NCBI GenBank assembly: GCA_028290305.1 | Contig: JAQGKC010000195.1 | Location: 1 to 9,459, forward strand | Direction of reading: 5' to 3' | Length of the DNA stretch: 9,459 bases | Origin: Bradyrhizobium sp. | Lineage (GTDB): Bacteria; Pseudomonadota; Alphaproteobacteria; Rhizobiales; Xanthobacteraceae | Shown: piece by piece, positions 1 through 6,323 of the stretch | How positions within the stretch are numbered: the first letter of the stretch is position 1 | Layout: every line of letters starts with the position of its first letter | The notes under the pieces: generated by a model | The model's database searches: none | The model's input: only the letters and a program-made list of their open reading frames with translations | What the model was told of the DNA's origin: nothing | Position numbers and translations under genes: made by a program

Positions 1-341
1 GCTAGGCTGCCATGGTTAAGAGATCGTTAACGCGCGAGCAGTGATCTGCCGATTGAGCGCGTGGCGGAGGGGGTACGTCAAACCGACTGACCTCGCCTCG
101 GGAGGGCGCCGGCCGAAGGGGCGATGATTTCGTGCGGCGGCAGCTGAGTGGCTGCGTTCGCACATCAGATGTTATGACAAAAGTCTGCCAATGGCTAAGA
201 TCTCTGCGCAGCCCCCTTATGTTGAAGATCGGCGCGGACAGCGTATGTCTGGTTCACTTTCAAAAGCGGATATAACAAGCAATCCTCGGCAGGTCGGCTA
301 AGTGCCAAAGAGCGACATCGACTCGATCACGATCCGTCCGC
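1..341. other. Intergenic sequence downstream of the sensor kinase
   Basis: No convincing coding region is visible on either strand. The segment lies beyond the stop codon of the minus-strand kinase and holds no response-regulator start, no tRNA-like element, and no GC-rich hairpin followed by a T-run that would mark a terminator for that gene. It may belong to a neighbouring gene's flank outside the window. Confidence 0.5.
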
Positions 342-2522
342 TCAGGTGGCAGGGATCGTAAACTGAAAGAGAGCACCGTGCGGTTCGCACGGGATCGCCC
401 ACAGCCGTCCGCCATGGGCTTCGATGATCGAGCGGCAGATAGATAGGCCCATGCCCATGCCCTCAGGCTTGGTCGTGTAGAATGGCTCGAACAGACGCGA
501 GAGGCTCTCCGGGCTCAGCCCCGGGCCGCTGTCTCGCACCTCGACTAACACGCCATCCGGTTCGTTACCGGTGCTGATGAGCAATTCTCGCTCCTCTTCG
601 CCGACGTCGCGCATCGCTTCGATGGCATTGATGATCAAGTTAAGTAGTACCTGCTGCAGCTGGACCCGATCTCCCTGGCCACGCGGCAAGCCCTCCGCTA
701 ACTGCGTCCGCACCGAGACGCCATTGTTTGCGGCCTCCGCATGCGTGAGAGCAATAACCTCGAGGATGGCATCGTTGATCGCTACGGCATCCTTTCGTGC
801 AGGCAACTTCTTAATGAGCGCGCGGATTCGCGCGACGACCTCGCCTGCGCGATTCCCCTCCTTGAGAATCAGGGAGAGCGCGTCATCCACCTCATGAAAA
901 TTCGGTGGCTCCGCGCTTAGCCAGCGCCGAGCGGCTAACGCGTATGTGACTGCCGCTGTAATCGGCTGGTTCACTTCATGGGTGATCGAGGCCGAGAGCT
1001 GACCCATGGTGGCGACGCGGTTGGCGTGTGCCAGCTGCATCTGCATGTCCCGCAGCGCCTCTTCTGCCCGCTTGCGCTCGGTGATGTGCCGCGCGACGCC
1101 TCGGTATCCGATGAAGCGCCCCGCCTTATCAAACACCGGCAGGCCCGAAACAGATATGTAGCGCTTACCGCCGTCAGCGGGTCGCGCGAGCTCAAAGTCA
1201 CGGAAAGACAGGTGCGCCTCGAGGGTCTCCCTGTGCTTGCGCCAGGTCTCCGCGTCAGGCTCCAGGTGGGGCACTTCCCACCTTGTCTTGCCGATTTCAG
1301 AGCCAGGCGCCGGCGGGTCTGCAAGGCCTTCGGCGAAATCCTGACGGATGAAGCGATGCTGCTCATCGGATTCCCAGTACACGTCGAAGGAGAGTTGTAC
1401 GAGCGTGCGAAAGCGCTCCTCGCTCTCGCGGAGCGCTTCTTCGGCCTGCTTGCGCTCCGTCATGTCGATCACAAAGACGACCCCCTCGTCTCGTTTCCCT
1501 TCGAAAAAGGCTCCGCCGACCAGAACCGGCACGCGGCTGCCATCCGTGCGGAAATATTCCTTCTCGTAAGGCTTGCAGGTTCCGGTCGCGCTCAGCTGGG
1601 CCATTGCATCCTGATCGGCGGCGGCCCACTCGGCAGGCGTCAGGTTCGTGCAGCGTATCCGGTCCGAGACAAGGTCGTCGCGGGCGTAGCCCAACAGGTC
1701 GAGAAAAGCCTCATTGGCTTCGATGATATGGCCGCGAGCATCCCCGATCATGATTCCGATGATGTTCGAATCGACCAGGCGTCGAACCTTGGCTTCGCGT
1801 TCTGCGAGGTCGCGGTTCGCCTGCGCAAGCGCCAACGTGCGTTGCTTCTCGGCTTCGAACAGGCGCACGTTTTCGATCGCGATCGCCGCATGATCGGCGA
1901 AGGACTCGAGAAGCGCGATCTGGTTGTCGGAGAATGGTCGGACCTCCCATCGCCGGAACAGAATTACTCCAATGGAGGTCCGCTCGCGCAGCAACGGTGT
2001 TCCGAGCGTGGTGCGATGGCCCTGGCGTTTTGCGTCATTGCTGCCCGTCGGGTACTCGTTATCCTCTGCGGCGAGATCGTGGACATGAACCGAGCGCCGA
2101 TCACATATGGCTCGTCCTATCACCCTGTCGCGATTTACGGGAAATCCCTCACGGGCTTGAATATGCACCGGAAGTTCCCCGTATGAAGCCACCAAACGAA
2201 GAAGGTTGTTCTCCAGGCGGTAGATCTCCGCATTGTTTGAGTTGCACAGGCGTGCGGCATGTTCGGCCACCGCGTCCAGCACCGACTGAAGCGGCGAATC
2301 GGAGATGATGCGCAGCATCTCGGAGGTAGCAGTTTGCTGCTTCGTAGCCTCGATCAGGCGCTCCCGCAGGTTGGCGATCTCCCGTTTGCATGCTTTAAGC
2401 TGTCGTTCGAGATCGGCGCGGGTCTGGCGAACTCGACCAAACCGCGCCTTCGTTTTGGTCAAGTGAAGCTTGCAAGCTCGCGTTCGACTCTTCGTCCATT
2501 TGCGAGACAAGGTCATCTCCAT
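342..2522 (-). CDS. GAF-PAS-PAS sensor histidine kinase without receiver
   Basis: This is a two-component sensor kinase, probably cytoplasmic because no membrane segment is visible. Numbered from the ATG at 2522 (726 residues), it has a basic N-terminus with a charged helix (about 33-62), a GAF domain (72-222), a PAS domain (244-358), a second PAS domain (366-485), a HisKA dimerisation helix with phospho-acceptor His515 in the motif THEVNQP, and a HATPase domain (618-724). The ATP-binding boxes are complete: N box NLIINAIEAM (628-637), G1 DSGPGLS, F box FEPFYTTK, G2 GMGMGLSI. The HEVNQP core resembles the FixL/DctB-like kinase group. Neither PAS shows an obvious haem ligand, so the signal is unknown. 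The frame stays open upstream to a TTG at 2756, but those 78 residues do not look like the family, so I prefer the ATG pair at 2522/2516. Neither ATG has a strong ribosome site. No partner regulator is in view. Confidence 0.9.
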   Translation of the reverse strand: MEMTLSRKWTKSRTRACKLHLTKTKARFGRVRQTRADLERQLKACKREIANLRERLIEATKQQTATSEMLRIISDSPLQSVLDAVAEHAARLCNSNNAEIYRLENNLLRLVASYGELPVHIQAREGFPVNRDRVIGRAICDRRSVHVHDLAAEDNEYPTGSNDAKRQGHRTTLGTPLLRERTSIGVILFRRWEVRPFSDNQIALLESFADHAAIAIENVRLFEAEKQRTLALAQANRDLAEREAKVRRLVDSNIIGIMIGDARGHIIEANEAFLDLLGYARDDLVSDRIRCTNLTPAEWAAADQDAMAQLSATGTCKPYEKEYFRTDGSRVPVLVGGAFFEGKRDEGVVFVIDMTERKQAEEALRESEERFRTLVQLSFDVYWESDEQHRFIRQDFAEGLADPPAPGSEIGKTRWEVPHLEPDAETWRKHRETLEAHLSFRDFELARPADGGKRYISVSGLPVFDKAGRFIGYRGVARHITERKRAEEALRDMQMQLAHANRVATMGQLSASITHEVNQPITAAVTYALAARRWLSAEPPNFHEVDDALSLILKEGNRAGEVVARIRALIKKLPARKDAVAINDAILEVIALTHAEAANNGVSVRTQLAEGLPRGQGDRVQLQQVLLNLIINAIEAMRDVGEEERELLISTGNEPDGVLVEVRDSGPGLSPESLSRLFEPFYTTKPEGMGMGLSICRSIIEAHGGRLWAIPCEPHGALFQFTIPAT

Positions 2523-2854
2523 CGCCCAAGAAGCCCCAATACTGACCGTCACAGCCGATGACGGCGCCTGGCGGAGAATAGCATGTAGCCCAGAGCGCGC
2601 GTCGGCACATTGGCCGCTGCTCAAAAGGCGAAATACTCGCTGCGAGCAGATGTTTTCCGCTCTAACCCCGAAAGCGGACTCAAGCCGGACCTCGCTGGAG
2701 GCCCGGTTCGTGCCATCAACGGACTCATGCACGGCAGCAATCAACGTACGGCGCAATTTCGTCCGAAACGCCGTGGCCTACCGCGCCGCGCGGAACTCCA
2801 GGTGGAGTTGGCTTTGTAGTGAAAAGGCTTGTGGGCTCTCTTTGGCTTCTGATC
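2523..2854 (-). promoter_or_regulatory. Leader between small TPR gene and kinase, with inverted repeat
   Basis: About 330 bases separate the stop of the small TPR gene from the preferred kinase start. The kinase frame is open through part of this stretch, up to the TTG at 2756, but the residues look non-domain-like. A short perfect inverted repeat, AACTCCA-GG-TGGAGTT, occupies 2794-2809 with 7-bp arms and a 2-bp centre. That shape suits a dimeric regulator site better than a terminator, and no T-run follows on the minus strand. A promoter for the kinase could lie here, but I cannot identify convincing -35 and -10 boxes. Confidence 0.3.
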
Positions 2855-3430
2855 TCAGCGTGTGGCCAGCCTTCTGTACGCCGCAATGGCCCGCTCGAGG
2901 TCTTCATATTCCTCGCAGGGAATGAGGCAGAGGTTTTCCAGCGCCGCCAACTGTTGCTGTGCCCTGGCCGGCTCCCCAAGCACCAGATAAGCCTCGCCGA
3001 GATGCTCATGTGCGCTGCGGTTGCGGGAATTTAGCATCAGTGCCTTCTGATAATGGCCAATAGCCGAACCCATCTGATGCAGCCGCCGATAGGCATAGCC
3101 GATGTAGTTCTGGATATCGGCATTAGTCGGGTCGCGCAGCGCAGCGAGCTCGAACGCTGCGATTGCGCCATTCCAATTCTCTGCGCGCAGTGCCTTCTTG
3201 CCGGCCTTGAAATCGGGATCGAGTTGGGCCCAGTCGACGTCCAAGGCGACGGATGCCATGGTGGTGCAGATCGACCAGGCTTCTGCCGTGCCGGCCGTCT
3301 CAGCCCGACTCCCGAGTCCGCCGGACAGTGGTGCGGTCGCGGTCTGCCAGCCCGGCAAGCTTATGGCATAGATGGCCACGCCGCTCGCCAGAACGCCTAG
3401 CAGTATTGCCAATGCGACCGACCGGATCAT
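2855..3430 (-). CDS. Small membrane-anchored or periplasmic TPR protein
   Basis: I chose the ATG at 3430 (191 residues) because it places a hydrophobic segment at residues 4-23, a signal peptide or uncleaved anchor, and has the ribosome site GAGAAG 6 nt upstream. The frame extends to 3475, but that would put 15 polar residues before the signal. After a linker come about three TPR units (roughly 72-102, 104-137 and 138-168) with typical small and aromatic packing positions such as the helix around NYIGYAYRRL. The C-terminus carries two cysteines in a C-x3-C arrangement (Cys168, Cys172) followed by EEY, an ending I recall from other small proteobacterial TPR proteins. TPRs bind proteins, so a scaffold or assembly role in the envelope is likely, but the partner is unknown. 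It lies downstream of the large TPR gene and is probably co-transcribed with it. Confidence 0.88.
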   Translation of the reverse strand: MIRSVALAILLGVLASGVAIYAISLPGWQTATAPLSGGLGSRAETAGTAEAWSICTTMASVALDVDWAQLDPDFKAGKKALRAENWNGAIAAFELAALRDPTNADIQNYIGYAYRRLHQMGSAIGHYQKALMLNSRNRSAHEHLGEAYLVLGEPARAQQQLAALENLCLIPCEEYEDLERAIAAYRRLATR

Positions 3431-3444
3431 CGCTGTCTTCTCAA

Positions 3445-3480
3445 CCTGATGGCTTCCGGGCGTTGGCCCGGGCAATCAGG
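3445..3480 (-). promoter_or_regulatory. Intercistronic stem-loop between the two TPR genes
   Basis: Two nested inverted repeats fit exactly between the stop of the large TPR gene and the ribosome site of the small one. The inner stem is CCGGGC-GTTG-GCCCGG (3456-3471) with 6 perfect pairs. The outer stem is CCTGAT/ATCAGG (3445-3450 with 3475-3480), separated by a small internal loop. In the minus-strand transcript it starts 3 nt after the TAA stop and ends about 2 nt before the GAGAAG ribosome site. No T-run follows, so a complete terminator is unlikely. It could lower translation of the second gene or stabilise the upstream message after cleavage. Confidence 0.6.
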
Positions 3481-3483
3481 AAA

Positions 3484-5085
3484 TTATTTCCGTACACCAC
3501 CTATCGTCTCGTCCTGACGCGAGTATGCCCGGGCTTCACGGATTTCCTGCCGCTCCGTGTCAGCGTTGCTGGCCAAGTTCACCAGCTTGCCAAAGTAATC
3601 GGAGGCTTTCTGGCGGTCAGCTGCACTGTCGGCAGCGCGGGCGGCTCCCCAGAACGCGCGGAAGCGGTTGGGCGTCTGCTTGAGCGCGGTCTCGAACTCG
3701 TCTAGGGCAGCTGCGGGCTGCCCTTTCTCCAGAAGCAATTCCGCGAGCAATTCGCGGAACGGATAGAGACGATTCTCCATCGCCACATGCTTGAGGCTGC
3801 CGTCTTCGCCGTCAGCCGCTGCTCGCATGAATTTCAGCGCTCGATCGCCCGCACCTTCCTCCAGTGCGATCCAGGCCGAAACGGCAAGCATCTGCTCCTC
3901 GGTCCGGTCTGCCCAGTAGGACTGATCGGCGCGCTGCAGTGTCGTTCGCAACGCCTTCATCGCCTCAATCTCTTGTTTGGCCCCGGCGAGATCGCCAGTG
4001 CGCGCCATGCCTAGACCGCGCGTGAAGCGGATCAATGAATCCGCCATGGGATATTGGCTGGCAGTCATCGGCAGCGCGGCAGCGCCGGCCCAATCCGCCC
4101 GCTCCAGGACGTAACGCGCCGGCATTGCGGCCTTGGCGGTGAAGTTGGCGAAGGTGATCGGACGATCGCCGCGGTCGGCGGTCGCAAGCGACTTCTTGAT
4201 CATCGCATCGGCTTTTGCATCCTGCGCGAGCTGTAGATGAGCGTAGACCGTAAAATCCGACGCGTGATAGTAGTCGGGCTGGATCTCAAGTGCCGCCGCG
4301 TTCGAGGCGATGGATTCTTCCCACAGTCCGACCATGGAGTAGATGTGCGACGGCATGTGCCGCGCGTGCGGCACGGCCGGCGCAATGCCGGCGTAGCGTC
4401 GTGCTGAGGCGATTCCCTTCTCGGCAAGCGGCGCAAAGTCGTAAGCGTGAATGAGGTAGTGCGTCACACCCGGATGCTGCGGGTTCAGTTCGAAGAGTTT
4501 TTCCAGAAGTGCTGCGGACTTGATCTGGTTGGCGTAGGTGAGGTCGCTTTTCGGCGCCGAGGCTTGCAGTGTCAGCGCATAATAGGCCTGTACCTCGTAA
4601 TCGTCGGGATAGCTTTGCGCCATCCGTTCCATCGCGGCATTGTAGGCCGCCAGCCGGGCATCCACGGCGACCTTGTCATGGTCGCGGAAATAGGCGCTCA
4701 GTGCCTCGATCCAGTCGCGCTCGCGCTGCGTCGTCGGCCCGGCAGCCCGCGCTTTCTCGAGCGCGTCCCAAGCAGCCTGCGCGTCCGCCCGCGTTGGCGT
4801 GGTTGCCAGAGTGTTGCCGAGGTAGTCCATCGCCACACCCCAATAGGCCATCGCGCAGGTGGGATCCTGCTGTAGAATCCCTTCAAACTTCCGGCGGGCG
4901 ATCAGGAACCAGTACGAATGCAGCATCGCGACGCCGCTGTCGAACTCGGCTTGCACATTGGGGGCGCAGGACGTAGTGAAGTTCACCTTGCCGAGCTTTT
5001 CGTCCTGTTGACTGACTGCGCCGCTTGCGAGCGCTGCGGTGATCAGGCTGGCGGCAAACAAGGTTCGTCCCGATTTCGTGTTCAT
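3484..5085 (-). CDS. Secreted TPR protein with conserved histidine cluster
   Basis: This 533-residue protein starts at an ATG with a strong ribosome site, AGGAG, 7 nt upstream. Residues 1-25 form a Sec signal peptide (Lys and Arg, then a hydrophobic run, then Ala-Ser-Gly-Ala), so it is probably periplasmic. The mature protein is helical with degenerate TPR-like repeats. The clearest are around 52-90 (Cys40 and Cys77 could form a disulfide), 190-220, 245-290 and 440-500, including a canonical C-terminal unit near 452-485. A distinctive block carries HYLIH (209-213), then PHARHMPSH (239-247), giving five histidines within 40 residues. I recall this block in other large bacterial TPR proteins but know of no proven function. 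It heads the minus-strand cluster with a smaller TPR gene and a sensor kinase. Scaffold, substrate capture and metal binding are all possible. Confidence 0.9.
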   Translation of the reverse strand: MNTKSGRTLFAASLITAALASGAVSQQDEKLGKVNFTTSCAPNVQAEFDSGVAMLHSYWFLIARRKFEGILQQDPTCAMAYWGVAMDYLGNTLATTPTRADAQAAWDALEKARAAGPTTQRERDWIEALSAYFRDHDKVAVDARLAAYNAAMERMAQSYPDDYEVQAYYALTLQASAPKSDLTYANQIKSAALLEKLFELNPQHPGVTHYLIHAYDFAPLAEKGIASARRYAGIAPAVPHARHMPSHIYSMVGLWEESIASNAAALEIQPDYYHASDFTVYAHLQLAQDAKADAMIKKSLATADRGDRPITFANFTAKAAMPARYVLERADWAGAAALPMTASQYPMADSLIRFTRGLGMARTGDLAGAKQEIEAMKALRTTLQRADQSYWADRTEEQMLAVSAWIALEEGAGDRALKFMRAAADGEDGSLKHVAMENRLYPFRELLAELLLEKGQPAAALDEFETALKQTPNRFRAFWGAARAADSAADRQKASDYFGKLVNLASNADTERQEIREARAYSRQDETIGGVRK

Positions 5086-5208
5086 CGTGAGTCTCCTCTC
5101 TGGCTTGCGGGCGCGATGTTCCGCGAGATTGCTCCATCGGCTGCGTACGGCTCCGTCTATTCCTCTGGCTCCAGATCTTGACTGTTGCCCGGGTGCCCTG
5201 CGAAGGGC

Positions 5209-5237
5209 TTAAGATGCGGACAAACGCATCGGTCCAA
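5209..5237 (-). promoter_or_regulatory. Candidate promoter of the large TPR gene with internal operator-like repeat
   Basis: Read on the minus strand there is TTGGAC, a 17-base spacer and TCTTAA, a weak match to a sigma-70-type promoter with ideal spacing. Within the spacer and overlapping the -10 edge lies a perfect inverted repeat GATGCG-N6-CGCATC (5213-5230), placed where a dimeric regulator would block polymerase. Transcription from here would give a leader of roughly 115 nt, beginning near a small hairpin GCCCT-GCGA-AGGGC (5195-5208). The hexamers alone are weak evidence. Confidence 0.35.
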
Positions 5238-5291
5238 GGCGCGCCATCTGCCTGATGTTCGCCTCGCAACGCGGGAGCGCAACGCTCTCAG

Positions 5292-5316
5292 CCACCTACA
5301 AAAACATCAAAGGTGG
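5292..5316. repeat. Short inverted repeat CCACCT/AGGTGG
   Basis: Perfect 6-bp arms at 5292-5297 and 5311-5316 enclose an A-rich 13-base centre. It lies 12 bases from a stronger inverted repeat and upstream of the TPR promoter candidate. With arms this short it may be chance. Confidence 0.25.
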
Positions 5317-5327
5317 GCAATGATCGA

Positions 5328-5353
5328 CTCACTGTGCGCTTTCGCACAGTGAG
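5328..5353. repeat. Perfect 11-bp inverted repeat with 4-base loop
   Basis: CTCACTGTGCG (5328-5338) is followed by CTTT and its exact reverse complement (5343-5353). Eleven perfect pairs around four bases are unlikely by chance in a window this size. The structure would form a stable hairpin on either strand, but no T-run follows on either side, so a standard intrinsic terminator is not indicated. It sits at the border between the TPR cluster's upstream region and the pseudogene region. It may be an operator, a transcription barrier or the end of a lost mobile element. Confidence 0.7.
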
Positions 5354-5385
5354 ACACCAGTTAAATTGAAACACTGCGGGAGATC

Positions 5386-5412
5386 AAAAGGGTCAGGCGA
5401 CCTTGCCCTTTT
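5386..5412. terminator. Possible bidirectional hairpin AAAAGGG/CCCTTTT
   Basis: Seven-bp arms at 5386-5392 and 5406-5412 enclose 13 bases. The A-tract before and T-tract after the G/C part resemble a weak bidirectional terminator, but the G/C part is only three pairs and the loop is large. It lies just before the monooxygenase remnant. Confidence 0.2.
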
Positions 5413-5436
5413 CGGGCAGCGGCATTCCCTGAATTA

Positions 5437-5689
5437 GGACGCTTCTTGAACATGCCCCCCTCGTGCTCGGTAATTGCAGGCGCTCTTGCAATGCTTACGG
5501 AGCGCGCGAAAATTTGCGTGTTTGGTACCTATAGCCCTCACATATCCGCATCGCCTGGCGGAAGAATATGCGATGCTCGATGTCATGTCGGGCGGCCGGC
5601 TTGAATGCGCGTTTCCGCTCGGGACCGGCATGGAATATTGGGTCAATCCGATCAATCCGAGTTTTTCGCGTAAGCGGTTTCGTGAGGGA
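5437..5689 (+). pseudogene. Remnant of a luciferase-like flavin-dependent monooxygenase
   Basis: Two adjacent plus-strand frames together read like the central part of an LLM-class flavin oxidoreductase. The first frame (about 5437-5526) gives a segment ending in VIAGALAMLTERAKICVFGT, similar to the beta-strand and helix before the substrate barrel. The frame then shifts by +1 near 5525-5535 and continues as IALTYPHRLAEEYAML, DVMSGGRLECAFPLGTGMEY and NPINPSFSRKRFREG, the family's well-known R-x-AEE-x-AMLD-x-SGGR block. Only about 85 of the usual 330-450 residues remain: the N-terminal start and the whole C-terminal half are missing. It is therefore broken by both a frameshift and truncations. 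The conserved block makes the family call fairly firm, though no search was possible. Confidence 0.75.
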
Positions 5690-5820
5690 CATGGGTTACA
5701 CAATCGGGCTTTTTGCGGGAGAGCCCCGACGAAGGCGCTTCCGCGAACGGGATGGTCTCTCCGCATTTGGAGCAGTCGACGGTGAAGTACCATTTTGTTC
5801 GGCTCAACCTGATTTGTCAT
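5652..5820 (-). pseudogene. Frameshifted and truncated small Cys-x2-Cys (zinc-ribbon-like) protein
   Basis: An ATG at 5820 has a good ribosome site (AAGGG, 8 nt upstream) and reads MTNQVEPNK. Dropping one A from the AAAA run (plus-strand T at 5793-5796) joins this to WYFTVDCSKCGETIPFAEAP in the next frame. That looks like the first half of small hypothetical proteins I recall from Bradyrhizobium, which carry one CxxC here and a second CPHC knuckle further on. The second knuckle is absent: beyond about 5729 the frame runs into sequence that, on the other strand, is the monooxygenase remnant, and it stops at 5652. The gene is therefore broken twice, by a one-base insertion and by loss of its 3' end. 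The family name is from memory and uncertain, but the frameshift reading is direct. Confidence 0.5.
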
Positions 5821-5896
5821 GACGAAAGCCCTTACGCCGCAGGCGTATTTGTCTCCCTGAGCCGAGATGTTGGCCGCGAGCGGAGCTGGCTAGCCA

Positions 5897-6034
5897 TCAG
5901 CGTCTCGCCAGCCGTTTGGGCAGTTTCAGCAACTTTCGTTTGGCTTTTAACTCCGCGCGCTTTTTGATTTCGGCCTTGATTTTTTCGATCAAGGTCATTG
6001 CTTCTGGCGTCCGGATTTTAAGGGTGGAGTTCAC
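5897..6034 (-). CDS. Possible 45-residue basic hypothetical protein
   Basis: From a GTG at 6034 to a TGA at 5897 the minus strand encodes 45 residues. It has an ordinary N-terminal part (NSTLKIRTPEAM), then a charged helix rich in Lys, Glu and Arg (EKIKAEIKKRAELKAKRK), ending LLKLPKRLARR. The composition is coding-like and would form a basic amphipathic helix, suggesting nucleic-acid or membrane contact. The same frame stays open upstream to a TAG just before 6077, so the segment may be the tail of a decayed longer gene. The GTG overlaps the TGA of a short upstream frame (GTGA), as coupled genes do. No clear ribosome site is visible. I do not recognise a family. Confidence 0.35.
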   Translation of the reverse strand: MNSTLKIRTPEAMTLIEKIKAEIKKRAELKAKRKLLKLPKRLARR

Positions 6035-6323
6035 GTGCGCGCCCTCCCAAAAAACTTGGCGTTCAGCAGGCTAATCCAATTCCGAAAGAGGGCAATCAAA
6101 AAGCTGCGGCCGCCGCGTCACCACCCGCCACCGAGCGGACATGGGCGAGCAGAAAACTCGACCCTCGAGACCGGCCCGGAATCACGGCTCGCCTCCGCCT
6201 GAGGCAGGAATTGATCTTCGCTAGCTTCAGATGCCGATCCAGATAAGGTAGGCTTAGCGGTTTGCTCGAACCGACATTTGGCCCCTTGGGCTCTAAAGTC
6301 GATCCAGAGACTTGGCATTCCCT
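6035..6323. other. Intergenic region before the transglutaminase gene
   Basis: I see no supported gene. Short minus-strand frames such as one ending in NAKFFGRART may be the tail of a lost gene. Otherwise this should hold the promoter of the transglutaminase gene, but no convincing -35/-10 pair with proper spacing was found. Confidence 0.35.

Noticed and set aside
255..320. Two loosely similar segments around CAAAAGCGGATAT and CAAAGAGCGACAT
   Set aside because: Only about 8 of 13 positions match without gaps, too weak to call a repeat.
978..2186. Long plus-strand open frame of about 400 codons inside the first kinase
   Set aside because: It is antisense to a gene with complete GAF, PAS and kinase motifs. 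Its translation has no domain and such frames are common opposite high-GC genes.
2523..2756. 78-residue N-terminal extension of the first kinase from a TTG start
   Set aside because: The translation lacks family resemblance, the start codon is TTG, and two ATGs follow just before the recognisable basic and coiled-coil N-terminus.
5393..5439. Minus-strand tail reading GMPLPEKGKVA before a stop
   Set aside because: It could be the end of a lost gene, but the frame is interrupted a short way upstream and no family can be recognised.
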